A stretch of 64,000 bases of DNA from Leifsonia aquatica (GTDB lineage Bacteria > Actinomycetota > Actinomycetes > Actinomycetales > Microbacteriaceae). The stretch's first letter is position 1; each line of letters opens with the position of its first letter. The notes beneath the pieces are model-generated. The model searched no databases, was not told the origin of the DNA, and worked only from the letters and a program-made list of their open reading frames with translations. Location of the stretch: the NCBI RefSeq assembly GCF_014190775.1, contig NZ_JACHVP010000003.1, positions 248,001 through 312,000 of the forward strand, given 5' to 3'. Position numbers and translations under genes: made by a program. Positions 43,450 to 51,176 of the stretch are shown piece by piece.

Positions 43450-43742
43450 CCATTCGCCACGTCGTCACGTGGAAGCTCGCTTCGACCGACGAGTCCGAGC
43501 GGGCCGAACACGCGGCCGCCGTCAAAACGAAACTGGAGTCGCTCGTCGGCGTGGTGCCCGAGATCGAGCGTCTCGAGGTGGGTGTCAACGTGCTCCCCGG
43601 CAACTTCGACCTGGTGCTGATCGGCGACTTCGCCGACCTGGACGCCGTGGCGCGCTACCAGGTGCATTCCGCGCACGAGGAGGTCGCGGCGTACATCCGC
43701 TCCGTCGTCGACGCTCGCAGCGCGGTCGACTTCGAGGTCTGA
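43446..43742 (+). CDS. Dabb (stress-responsive alpha/beta-barrel) family protein
   Basis: The 98-residue protein has the dimeric alpha/beta-barrel pattern: MTIRHVVTWKLASTDESERA with the conserved His-Val-Val, the helix AAAVKTKLESLVGVVPEIER, then LEVGVNVLPGNFDLVLIGDF and YQVHSAHEEVAAYIRSVVD. Bacterial Dabb proteins have no general known activity; some are cyclases or decarboxylases in secondary metabolism. The ATG overlaps the glutaredoxin-like gene's stop, so the two are translated together, and a GC hairpin at 43770-43801 ends the unit. I cannot tell whether it works with the glutaredoxin. Confidence 0.88.
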   Translation: MTIRHVVTWKLASTDESERAEHAAAVKTKLESLVGVVPEIERLEVGVNVLPGNFDLVLIGDFADLDAVARYQVHSAHEEVAAYIRSVVDARSAVDFEV

Positions 43743-43769
43743 GCCGCGTTCCCGCGTCTCTGTACGACG

Positions 43770-43801
43770 AAGCGCCCGGCCCCACAGGGGACCGGGCGCT
43801 T
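43770..43801 (+). terminator. Hairpin terminator after the Dabb gene
   Basis: AAGCGCCCGG (43770-43779) pairs perfectly with CCGGGCGCTT (43792-43801), and CCCC/GGGG extends the inner stem. It lies between convergent genes and can act in both directions. Confidence 0.85.
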
Positions 43802-43828
43802 TCGCGCTGCTCCGGGTGACGTGAGCCG

Positions 43829-44530
43829 TCAGTAGCCGGGGGTGTCGTCGATGTCGCGGTCGCTGCGCCGGTACTCGGCGAGGAACTGCGTGAGCGTCGG
43901 CGCGTAGAGCTCGGCGACGAGGTCGCCGGCCTTCTGCCCGTCGCGCGCCTTGGCGGCCTCGAAGATCGCGGTGACGCGGGCCGGGAGGTCGTCGACGCCG
44001 AACGGCTGCGGCCAGACCGCGATGTAGCGCAGCAGCTGCGGGCTGAGGCCCTCGCTCACGCCGAGCAGCACCGCGTTGTCCGCGCTGCGACCGAACTCGA
44101 GGAGGAAGTCGTTGAGGGCCCGGCCGAGGGCGGGCTTGTCGCCGGCCTTCGCGGTCTTCTTGACCTCCTTCTGCGCCTTGTCGAGGCGGCTGACGGCCGC
44201 GTTGTCGAGGCCGGGGACGGCGGCGCGGACGGCGTGCTCGTGCAGCAGCCCGGTCGTGTAGATGGCCTCGTCGATCGCGCGGTGGTCGATGGGGGCGACC
44301 CGGGTGTAGCGGTTGGGCGCCATCTCGACCAGGCCGATGTCGGCCAGCTTCATCAGCGCCTCCCGGATCGGGGTGCGCGAGACGCCGAGCCACGCGGTGA
44401 GCTTGTCGTCGAGGAGGGTCTCACCCGGCTCGAGCGTGCCGTCGAGGATGCCGTCGTAGAGGCGGTTGTAGACGACGTCGCGCAGCAGCTGGCGCTCGAC
44501 GGGGGCGGAGTCCTTCACGGGCAGCGGCAT
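43829..44530 (-). CDS. GntR family regulator, FCD type (second of a tandem pair)
   Basis: The 233-residue protein has an N-terminal GntR winged helix: LLRDVVYNRLYDGILDGTLE, PGETLLDDKLTAWLGVSRTP, IREALMKLADIGLVEMAPNR. The C-terminal domain is helical, of FadR/FCD size, but the metal-binding Asp/His pattern of FCD is not obvious, so the ligand type is unclear. It starts in a TGATG overlap with the preceding gntR gene and is translated after it. The two proteins share the same plan (winged helix with VSRTPxREAL, then a similar C-domain), so they probably arose by duplication and may form heterodimers. No metabolic genes lie next to them. Confidence 0.85.
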   Translation of the reverse strand: MPLPVKDSAPVERQLLRDVVYNRLYDGILDGTLEPGETLLDDKLTAWLGVSRTPIREALMKLADIGLVEMAPNRYTRVAPIDHRAIDEAIYTTGLLHEHAVRAAVPGLDNAAVSRLDKAQKEVKKTAKAGDKPALGRALNDFLLEFGRSADNAVLLGVSEGLSPQLLRYIAVWPQPFGVDDLPARVTAIFEAAKARDGQKAGDLVAELYAPTLTQFLAEYRRSDRDIDDTPGY

Positions 44531-45213
44531 CAGAGGGCCTTCCCTTCGGTGGCGGCGAACTCGTCGACCACGGTCGCGATGCCGTTGTCCCAGTACTCGG
44601 TGACGGCCTGCGCGGCGCCGGCGGCATCGCCGTCGACGGCGGCCGTCGCGAGCGACTTGAGCGCGGGAACGCCCGCGGCGAACGCGTCGCCGGACGGGGC
44701 TGCGACGAGGGCGCGGCGCACCTCGGGCAGGTGCCGCTTGAAGAGACGGGCGATGGTGCGGTTGTCGAGGCGGCGGACGAAGACGTCGATGAAGCCCTCG
44801 ACCAGGACGCGGTCGCGCTCCAGGGCGGTCCCCTTCTGCGCGCCGGCCGCACGCTCCGGGAGGCCGCGGAGCGTCTCCTTGTCGGCGTCGGTCAGGAGCG
44901 GCGTGGCGTCGCGGACGACCCCGCGCAGCAGCGTGCCGACCGTGTCGATGAGGCCGCGGAGGCGGACCGGGTCGATGGGGGTCACGCGGGTGCGCTTCTG
45001 CGGCATGATCTCGACCAGGCCCATGGTGGCGAGCTGGTTGAGGGCCTCACGGACCGGTGTGCGGGAAACGCCCACCCACCGCTCGATCTCGGCGTCGTAG
45101 AGCTGCTCGCCGGGTGTGAGGTCTCCCTCGACGATCGCGTCGAGGAGACGGAGGAAGACTTCGTCTCGGATGAGCCGTCTGGGGCTGACGGCCTCGGTTA
45201 CGGGTACAGGCAT
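44530..45213 (-). CDS. GntR family regulator, FCD type (first of a tandem pair)
   Basis: The 227-residue protein has a GntR winged helix at its N-terminus: RLIRDEVFLRLLDAIVEGDL, PGEQLYDAEIERWVGVSRTP, VREALNQLATMGLVEIMPQK. The helical C-terminal domain resembles its downstream paralogue more than typical FadR or FCD proteins. ATG at 45213 has no ribosome binding site, but a -10 hexamer TAATAT lies six bases upstream with TTGTAT as -35, so the message should be leaderless. A simple autoregulation is likely but no perfect palindrome stands out around the start. The ligand and the target genes are not known. Confidence 0.85.
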   Translation of the reverse strand: MPVPVTEAVSPRRLIRDEVFLRLLDAIVEGDLTPGEQLYDAEIERWVGVSRTPVREALNQLATMGLVEIMPQKRTRVTPIDPVRLRGLIDTVGTLLRGVVRDATPLLTDADKETLRGLPERAAGAQKGTALERDRVLVEGFIDVFVRRLDNRTIARLFKRHLPEVRRALVAAPSGDAFAAGVPALKSLATAAVDGDAAGAAQAVTEYWDNGIATVVDEFAATEGKAL

Positions 45214-45219
45214 ACTTGA

Positions 45220-45247
45220 ATATTACATCCGCTCAGCCTGGATACAA
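45220..45247 (-). promoter_or_regulatory. Leaderless promoter of the gntR pair
   Basis: On the minus strand the -35 TTGTAT (45247-45242) and -10 TAATAT (45225-45220) are 16 bases apart; six bases separate the -10 from ATG 45213. Confidence 0.7.
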
Positions 45248-45256
45248 TGCCGGGAT

Positions 45257-45643
45257 TCAGAAGCGCTGGCCCAGTGCCTTCGCCTTCAGCGCGTCGAACT
45301 CGTTCCGGCTGATCACGCCGCGATCGAGCAGCTCCTTCGCCTGTGCGATGTCGCTCGACGGGCTGGAGGAGGCGACCGGGTGGAGGCCGTAGTCGTCGTC
45401 CTCGGGGACCGTCTGCCGCCGTTGGGCGTTCCGCTCGGCCATCCCGCGACCGCGCGCGATCAGGTAGACGAGAGCCGTCAGCCAGGGCAGGAACACCAGG
45501 AAGATGATCCAGAGCGCCTTCCACCAGCCGTTGAGCGACTGGTCGCGGAACAGGTCCGCCAGGATCCCGAACAGCACGAACAGGTAGGCGACGAAGGCGA
45601 ACGACCAGAAGATCAGCCAGAGCACATCCCAGAAATTGTTCAT
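45257..45643 (-). CDS. Membrane protein with PLDc_N and SHOCT domains
   Basis: The 128-residue protein has two membrane segments, WDVLWLIFWSFAFVAYLFVL and WWKALWIIFLVFLPWLTALV, in the PLDase N-terminal (PLDc_N) arrangement with the typical DQSLNGWWK loop between them. A charged linker follows, then a SHOCT domain at the C-terminus (IAQAKELLDRGVISRNEFDA LKAKAL split across about residues 100-127). Such proteins are frequent in actinobacteria and have no defined function. ATG at 45643 follows GGGAG at about six bases; the earlier ATG at 45670 would add nine residues. It lies 43 bases before the gntR promoter on the same strand. Confidence 0.82.
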   Translation of the reverse strand: MNNFWDVLWLIFWSFAFVAYLFVLFGILADLFRDQSLNGWWKALWIIFLVFLPWLTALVYLIARGRGMAERNAQRRQTVPEDDDYGLHPVASSSPSSDIAQAKELLDRGVISRNEFDALKAKALGQRF

Positions 45644-45735
45644 CCGTGACTCCCATCCCGTGGCGCTCACCGTATCGGGCGGATCCGCCCGTGGCTAGAC
45701 GCGGCCGCGCGCGGGGCCGGAGCTAGGCTGACCGC

Positions 45736-47667
45736 ATGCCGCCGTCGTCGTCGCCACCGCACCTCTGGCGGGGGCGCTCGGCCGGCGGATGGATCGCGCT
45801 GATCGCGGGATTCGTCGTCGGCATCCCGCTCACGCTCGTGACCGGCGTCGTGCTGCTCGCACTGGCGGTCGTGGCGGCGGTGGTGGCCCTCGTCGTACGC
45901 CTGATCGGCCTCGCCGCGGCCTGGGTATGGTTCGTCGTGCAGCGCTCGCGCCGCGTCCCGTACCCGTTCCCTTCCCCGCCGCCGGTCCGCCGTCGCGCCC
46001 GCCGCGTCGCACTGAGCGGTCTCTACCTCTCCCTCGTCCCTCGCACGATCGGGGGGATCGCCCGACTGGCGGGCTGGCTGCTCGCGCCGCTCGCCCTCGG
46101 CGTGAGCGTCGCGGGCGTCGCGTTCCCGCGCTGGCGCGCCCGGCCGTACCTCGCCGTCTTCCGGCTGCCCGACCTGCTCCGGAAGGTCGTCGGCCTGGGG
46201 AGGCGGCGCGGACTCCTGCGCGACGGGTACGACGCCCGGCTGCTCGGCTACGACGAGTTCCTCGCGGCCGCCTTCCCCCTGCTGCACGACTTCTTCCGAT
46301 GGTGGTCCGACCCGGAGGCGCCCGAGCCCTATCGTCCGCCGGCATCGCTCGGTGACGCCGCGGCGGCGGAGGCGGCGCGGCTCGGTCTGCGCCTCGGGCC
46401 GCCCGTCGACCCTCTGGGTCAGCCGGGCCTCGCCGCCGGCGCGATGCGACGCCGCGCCGTGCGGTCGCTGCGGGAGGTCTTCCTCAGCCAGCGCGAGATC
46501 GACGACCTCTGCGATCCCGACCTCGACGACCGCGCCGACGTCGGCGTGATCCGGGTGATCCACCGCGTGGACGCGGCGGGCCTGCGCCACTGGATCGTGC
46601 AGCTCCCGAGCACCAAGTCGTGGCACCCGCGGGCGGGCGCAGCCCCGAACGACCTCACCGCCGACCTCGTCATCGGCGCCGAGCAGCGGGCCACGATCAC
46701 GCGCGCGGCGATCGCGACCATGCGCGCAGCCGGAATCGCCCGCGGCGAGCCGGTGCTGCTCACCGGCTTCAGTCTCGGCGGGATGGTCGCCGCCCAGATC
46801 GCGCTCGCCGCTGCTGCCGAGGGCTTCACGGTGACCCACCTCGTGGTCGCCGGGTCGCCTCTCGGGCGCTTCCCGCATCCTCCCGGCGTCCGGACGCTCG
46901 CGCTCGAGCACGTCCTCGACATCGTCCCGCGTATCGACGGACGCGAGAACGCCGTCGACGCCGGTCCGGACGACCTGCTCACGGTGAAGGCGCGACCCCC
47001 GCTCTCCGTCGGGTTCCGCCTCGGTGCGCTCCACCAGTCGACCGCGTACGCCGACACGGCGGGGATCGTGGAGGCGCGGCCACCGGATCCGCGCGTCGCC
47101 GCCTTCCTCACCGAACTCGCCCCCTTCCTGGGCGCCGGGCAGCACGTCGACGACCGGGCCGCCGTGCGTGCCGGGGACCTGCCGCCGCGGGCATCCGTGC
47201 CGATCTATCTGCGGAACACGGTGGAGGAGGGGATCACCCGGCAGAGCCTGCGGCAGACGGTGCGGCGGATCTCCGGGGTCATCGCCGTCGACGTCTACCA
47301 GTCGCGCTCGGGATTCGCGACGACGGTGATCTGGAACGCCGACATCCTCGCGACCGCGCTCGGCCCCTGGCTCTCGAACCGCAGTCGCGCCGCCGTCTAC
47401 CGCGGCCTGCTCTCCCTGCTCGGGCGGCGCGGCGCGGTCGGCGTCCACCTGCGGGTGCAGGCCAAGCGGACACCGGGCATCACGTGGGAGGCGACGCTGC
47501 AGCGGATGGCCGACGGCCGCTGGCGCGAGACGATCGACATCACCGCCGACGACCGCGCCGACCGCGCGGAGGTCGCCCGGCTGTTCCCCGGCGGGACGCA
47601 GCCGATCGTCCTGGTGCACCCGCCGCGCGCCTTCGGCTCCATCGTGGGCGTGGCGCTCCCGCGCTGA
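45736..47667 (+). CDS. Large membrane protein with an alpha/beta-hydrolase domain
   Basis: I do not recognise this 643-residue family with certainty. The N-terminal region has a long hydrophobic block (GWIALIAGFVVGIPLTLVTG through VRLIGLAAAWVWFVV, about residues 18-75) and a second (GWLLAPLALGVSVAGV, about 112-127). The C-terminal half looks like an alpha/beta hydrolase: RHWIVQLPSTKSWHP, the nucleophile elbow VLLTGFSLGGMVAAQIALAA (GFSLGG, about residue 350) and LVVAGSPLGRFPHPPGV. The likely Ser is in place; an Asp may be in LDIVPRIDGREN. It could be a membrane-anchored lipase or esterase. The PPK2 gene follows after 39 bases, so they may share a transcript. Confidence 0.6.
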   Translation: MPPSSSPPHLWRGRSAGGWIALIAGFVVGIPLTLVTGVVLLALAVVAAVVALVVRLIGLAAAWVWFVVQRSRRVPYPFPSPPPVRRRARRVALSGLYLSLVPRTIGGIARLAGWLLAPLALGVSVAGVAFPRWRARPYLAVFRLPDLLRKVVGLGRRRGLLRDGYDARLLGYDEFLAAAFPLLHDFFRWWSDPEAPEPYRPPASLGDAAAAEAARLGLRLGPPVDPLGQPGLAAGAMRRRAVRSLREVFLSQREIDDLCDPDLDDRADVGVIRVIHRVDAAGLRHWIVQLPSTKSWHPRAGAAPNDLTADLVIGAEQRATITRAAIATMRAAGIARGEPVLLTGFSLGGMVAAQIALAAAAEGFTVTHLVVAGSPLGRFPHPPGVRTLALEHVLDIVPRIDGRENAVDAGPDDLLTVKARPPLSVGFRLGALHQSTAYADTAGIVEARPPDPRVAAFLTELAPFLGAGQHVDDRAAVRAGDLPPRASVPIYLRNTVEEGITRQSLRQTVRRISGVIAVDVYQSRSGFATTVIWNADILATALGPWLSNRSRAAVYRGLLSLLGRRGAVGVHLRVQAKRTPGITWEATLQRMADGRWRETIDITADDRADRAEVARLFPGGTQPIVLVHPPRAFGSIVGVALPR

Positions 47668-47706
47668 CCTCCCTACGATGGGCCTACCCGATCGAGGAGG
47701 ACGCGG

Positions 47707-48561
47707 ATGGGACGAGAGAGCTACTGGACCACCGATCCGGACGACCTGCTGCGGGTCGGGGACGGATTCCGGCTGTCGGAGCGGGACACCGGCGCGAAGC
47801 CCGGATTCGACGGGGACAAGCACGACGGCGAGAAGGCGCTCGCCGAGGGGGCCGGCATCCTGGCCGATCTCCAGGAGCGGCTTTACGCTGCGGGCACGCA
47901 GGGCGACCAGCGCCGCGTGCTGTTGGTACTCCAGGCGATGGACACCGCGGGCAAGGGCGGCATCGTCTCGCACGTCGTCGGGGCGATGAACCCCGGAGGC
48001 GTGCGGTACACCGGCTTCAAGAAGCCGACGCCGGAGGAGCTCGCGCACGACTTCCTCTGGCGCATCGAGAAGGCCGCGCCCGCCGCCGGCCAGGTCGGCG
48101 TCTTCGATCGCTCCCACTACGAGGACGTGCTGATCGGCCGCGTGCGGCAGCTCGCCCCGCCGGAGGAGATCGAACGCCGCTACCGTGCGATCAACGACTT
48201 CGAGCGCGAGCTCGCCGAGACCGGGACGACCATCGTCAAGGTGATGCTGCACCTGGGCAAGGACGAGCAGAAGAAACGCCTGGAGGATCGCCTCGATCGC
48301 GAGGACAAGCGCTGGAAGTTCACGACCAACGACGTCGACGAGCGGATGCTGTGGGACGACTACCAGGAGGCGTTCCAGCTCGTGTTCGAACGCACCTCCA
48401 CCGACGTCGCGCCCTGGTTCGTGGTGCCCGCCGACCGCAAGTGGTACGCGCGGATCGCCGTGCAGCACCTCCTGATCGACGCGCTGGAGCGGATGGAGCT
48501 CGGGTGGCCCGTGCCTTCCTACGACGTGGAGGAGCAGCGCAACCGGCTCGCCGCGACCTGA
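47707..48561 (+). CDS. Polyphosphate kinase 2 family protein
   Basis: This 284-residue P-loop enzyme transfers phosphate between polyphosphate and nucleotides. Walker A is LQAMDTAGKGGIVSHVVGAM, the lid and base-binding part includes GFKKPTPEELAHDFLWRIEK, and Walker B is VGVFDRSHYEDVLIGRV, the PPK2 signature. The lid module KKRLEDRLDREDKRWKFTTN and PWFVVPADRKWYARIAV near the C-terminus are complete. A single domain of this size is class I or III; the class decides between ADP and AMP phosphorylation and cannot be set by eye. It lies 39 bases after a membrane hydrolase gene and is convergent with menF. Confidence 0.92.
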   Translation: MGRESYWTTDPDDLLRVGDGFRLSERDTGAKPGFDGDKHDGEKALAEGAGILADLQERLYAAGTQGDQRRVLLVLQAMDTAGKGGIVSHVVGAMNPGGVRYTGFKKPTPEELAHDFLWRIEKAAPAAGQVGVFDRSHYEDVLIGRVRQLAPPEEIERRYRAINDFERELAETGTTIVKVMLHLGKDEQKKRLEDRLDREDKRWKFTTNDVDERMLWDDYQEAFQLVFERTSTDVAPWFVVPADRKWYARIAVQHLLIDALERMELGWPVPSYDVEEQRNRLAAT

Positions 48562-48610
48562 AGCCGGTGCCGCGGGTCTGCCGGGCGCGTGCCCGGGCCC
48601 GGGCTCGGGC

Positions 48611-49897
48611 TCAGCCGAAGGCCTCCACGATCGGGCGGAACTTCATCGTCGTCTCCGCGAGCTCGCGCTCGGGGTCGGAGTCGGCGACGATGCCGGCGCC
48701 GGCGTATGCGGTCAGATCGCCGTCGGGATCGACCTGGGCGCAGCGGAGGGCGATCGCCCACTCGCCGTCGCCGTCGCCGCCGACCCAGCCGACCGGTCCG
48801 GCGTAGCGGCCGCGGTCGAAGGGCTCGAGCTCGCGGATGACCGCGAGGGCGTCCTGCCGCGGGGTGCCGGCGACGGCCGCCGTCGGGTGGAGGGCGTCGG
48901 CGAGGTCGAGCGAGCTCGCGCCGTCGCTGAGCGTGCCGGCGACATCGGTCGCCAGGTGCCAGAGGTTGGGGAGCTTGAGGGTGAAGGGGAGGTCGCTGGC
49001 GTCGAGGTCGGCGCTGTGCGGACGCAGGGCCTCCAACACGCTGGCGACCGCGAACCGGTGCTCCTCCTGGTCCTTGGTGCTGCTCGCCAGGGTGACGGCG
49101 GCGTCGTGGTCGGCGACCGCGTCCGCCCCGCGCGAGATCGTGCCGGCGAGCACGCGCGCCGTGACCGTGCCGTGGTGCACCCGCACCAGGGTCTCGGGCG
49201 AGGAGCCGACGAGACCGTCGACCGCGAACGTCCAGCACTCCGGGTAGCCCAGGGCCAGCTCGACCAGGGCGCGGCGCAGGTCGGACTCGAGGGGCAGGTG
49301 GCCGGCGAGGTCGCGGGCGAGGACGGTCTTGGAGAGGTCGTGCTCGCGGATGCGCGCCACGGCGGCGGACACGGCCTCGCGGTAGCCGTCCTTGCCGAGG
49401 GTGCCGGGAAGGAGGCTGAGCCGGTACTCGTCGCCCAGCGGGGTGCGCGGGGGGAGTGCGGAGGCGGTCGACGCGGGGGCTGCGGCGGCGTCGTTCGCGT
49501 CGACCCGCCGGATGCGCGTGATCCAGCTGCGACCGTCGCGGCGCCCCAGGATGATCTCGGGGACGATCAGCGTGCTCGTCGCCGCGCTCTCGTCCGCGAA
49601 CGCGAACGTGCCGAACGCGACCAGTCCGGTGCCCGGGGTGCGCACCGCGTCGGCGATCGTCGCTGCGGCGACCGTCTCGCGCCACGCGGCGGAGGCGTCG
49701 GCGATGCGGTCGGGGCCGGAGAACTCGAGCCGGAGCGCCTCGCCGATGCCGGCGATCCCCTCGCCCTTGCGCAGCCACAGGAGGGGGGTGCGTGAATCGA
49801 TGTAGGGGATGAGCTGGCGTACGTCGTCGAGGGGGGTCGTCTCGACCGAGAGCGCCGTCACGTCCGTCGCCTGGCGCGTGGTCGCTGGTGCTGTCAC
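48611..49897 (-). CDS. menF: Isochorismate synthase
   Basis: The 428-residue enzyme converts chorismate to isochorismate, the entry to menaquinone or siderophores. The C-terminal chorismate-binding domain has SKTVLARDLAGHLP, ECWTFAVDGLVGSSPETLVR, GTISRGADAVADHDAAVTL, SSTKDQEEHRFAVASV, LHPTAAVAGTPRQDALAVIR and IVADSDPERELAETTMKFRP, with the magnesium-binding Glu residues intact. It is the isochorismate synthase type rather than anthranilate synthase. GTG at 49897 is probably leaderless: the -10 TAGTCT lies six bases upstream. It is back to back with menG and the polyprenyl synthase gene, which makes menaquinone the most likely product. Confidence 0.93.
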   Translation of the reverse strand: MTAPATTRQATDVTALSVETTPLDDVRQLIPYIDSRTPLLWLRKGEGIAGIGEALRLEFSGPDRIADASAAWRETVAAATIADAVRTPGTGLVAFGTFAFADESAATSTLIVPEIILGRRDGRSWITRIRRVDANDAAAAPASTASALPPRTPLGDEYRLSLLPGTLGKDGYREAVSAAVARIREHDLSKTVLARDLAGHLPLESDLRRALVELALGYPECWTFAVDGLVGSSPETLVRVHHGTVTARVLAGTISRGADAVADHDAAVTLASSTKDQEEHRFAVASVLEALRPHSADLDASDLPFTLKLPNLWHLATDVAGTLSDGASSLDLADALHPTAAVAGTPRQDALAVIRELEPFDRGRYAGPVGWVGGDGDGEWAIALRCAQVDPDGDLTAYAGAGIVADSDPERELAETTMKFRPIVEAFG

Positions 49898-50030
49898 CGC
49901 TACAGACTACGCCCGGCACGCTGGGCGTCCGATGCGCGCCCCCTGCGCATTGACCGCGCATTCGCCGCGCAGGCGCCGTCCATCCCGGCCCGGGAATGCA
50001 CGGGATCACGGCGCAGCCTAAGCTGGTGTG
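49898..50030. promoter_or_regulatory. Divergent menF/menG promoter region, both messages likely leaderless
   Basis: For menF (minus strand) -35 TCGGAC (49932-49927) and -10 TAGTCT (49909-49904) are 17 bases apart, and six bases separate the -10 from GTG 49897. For menG a -10 TAAGCT (50019-50024) lies six bases before GTG 50031; its -35 is weak. No palindrome is obvious. Confidence 0.55.
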
Positions 50031-51176
50031 GTGAGTAAGGCCGACCTCGACAAAAAGCCCGCCCAGGTCGCCGCCATGTTCGATGAGGTGTCGACCCATT
50101 ACGACCGGACCAACACGGTCCTCTCGGTGGGCAACGCATCCCTCTGGCGTGTGGCGACGACGCGTGCCGTCGGACCGCGCGCCGGCGAACGGATCCTCGA
50201 CGTCGCGGCCGGCACCGGCACGTCGAGCGCGTCCCTCGCCCGCAACGGCGCGAGCGTCGTCGCGGCGGACTTCTCCGAGGGGATGATCGAGGTCGGGCGC
50301 CGCCGCCAGGCCGACAACCCCTACGTCACTTTCGTGCAGGCCGACGCGATGAAGCTGCCCTTCGACGACGATTCGTTCGACGCGGTCACGATCTCGTTCG
50401 GCCTCCGGAACATCGTCGACCCGCGCGCGGCGCTCGCGGAGTTCTACCGCGTGACCAAGCCCGGCGGCCGCGTCGTGATCTGCGAGTTCTCCCACCCGCC
50501 CATCGGGCTCATCCGCGCCGGGTACGGCGCCTACCTCAAGTACGGCATGCCGCTGCTCGCCAAGGTCGCGAGTTCCAACCCGGCCGCCTACGAGTACCTG
50601 ATGGACTCCATCCAGGCCTGGCCGGCCCAGCCGGAGCTCGCGGGATGGCTGCGCGAGGCCGGCTACGAGTCTGTCGCCTGGCGCAACCTGACCGCCGGCA
50701 TCGTGGCGCTGCACCGGGGCCGCAAGCCCGTGGATGCCGCGCCCGCCCAGGCGGCACCCGAGTCGGTGGCTGCGGAGCAGCCCGGTGCGGCGGTGAAGCC
50801 TGCTGCCGCGGAGAAGCCCGCTGCGGCGGTGAAGCCCGCTGCCGTGGCGAAGCCCGCCGACGCGGAGAAGCCCGCTGCCGCGAAGAAGCCCGCTGCCTCG
50901 GAGAAGCCTGCCGCCGCGAAGCCGGCGACCGCTGCTGCGAAGAAGCCGGCGACCGCTGCTGCGAAGAAGCCGGCGACCGCTGCTGCGAAGAAGCCCGCGA
51001 CCGCTGCTGCGAAGAAGCCGGCGACCCCGGCCGCCAAGAAGCCCGCGACCACCGCGAAGCCCGCCGCCCCGGCGAAGCCCGTCGCGAAGAACCCCGCTGC
51101 GAAGAAGCCTGCTCCGGCGAAGCCGGCCGCCGACGGAACATCTTCGACACCGTCCGTCCCATCCGAGGGGGAGTAG
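50031..51176 (+). CDS. menG: Demethylmenaquinone methyltransferase with a long Ala/Lys/Pro tail
   Basis: Residues 1 to about 231 form a complete UbiE/MenG methyltransferase, the last step of menaquinone synthesis: VAAMFDEVSTHYDRTNTVLS, the SAM loop RILDVAAGTGTSSASLA, VQADAMKLPFDDDSFDAVTI, SFGLRNIVDPRAALAEFYRV and SIQAWPAQPELAGWLREAGY. About 150 residues follow that are almost only Ala, Lys and Pro (units such as PATAAAKK and AEKPAAAVK), absent from usual MenG proteins. It resembles the tails of histone-like HupB and is probably disordered and positively charged. GTG at 50031 follows a -10 TAAGCT by six bases, so the message is probably leaderless. The stop overlaps the next start (TAGTG). Confidence 0.92.
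   Translation: MSKADLDKKPAQVAAMFDEVSTHYDRTNTVLSVGNASLWRVATTRAVGPRAGERILDVAAGTGTSSASLARNGASVVAADFSEGMIEVGRRRQADNPYVTFVQADAMKLPFDDDSFDAVTISFGLRNIVDPRAALAEFYRVTKPGGRVVICEFSHPPIGLIRAGYGAYLKYGMPLLAKVASSNPAAYEYLMDSIQAWPAQPELAGWLREAGYESVAWRNLTAGIVALHRGRKPVDAAPAQAAPESVAAEQPGAAVKPAAAEKPAAAVKPAAVAKPADAEKPAAAKKPAASEKPAAAKPATAAAKKPATAAAKKPATAAAKKPATAAAKKPATPAAKKPATTAKPAAPAKPVAKNPAAKKPAPAKPAADGTSSTPSVPSEGE
50925..51020 (+). repeat. Four 24-bp tandem repeats inside the menG tail
   Basis: Four direct units of 24 bases (starting GCGACCGCTGCTGCGAAGAA) run at 50925, 50949, 50973 and 50997 with very few differences; each codes for the same eight residues, ATAAAKKP in this phase. Such repeats can change copy number by slippage without breaking the frame. 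Confidence 0.9.

Noticed and set aside
45667-48468. Long minus-strand open frame antisense to the membrane hydrolase and PPK2 genes
   Set aside because: It is an antisense shadow with biased composition; the plus-strand proteins have recognisable motifs.
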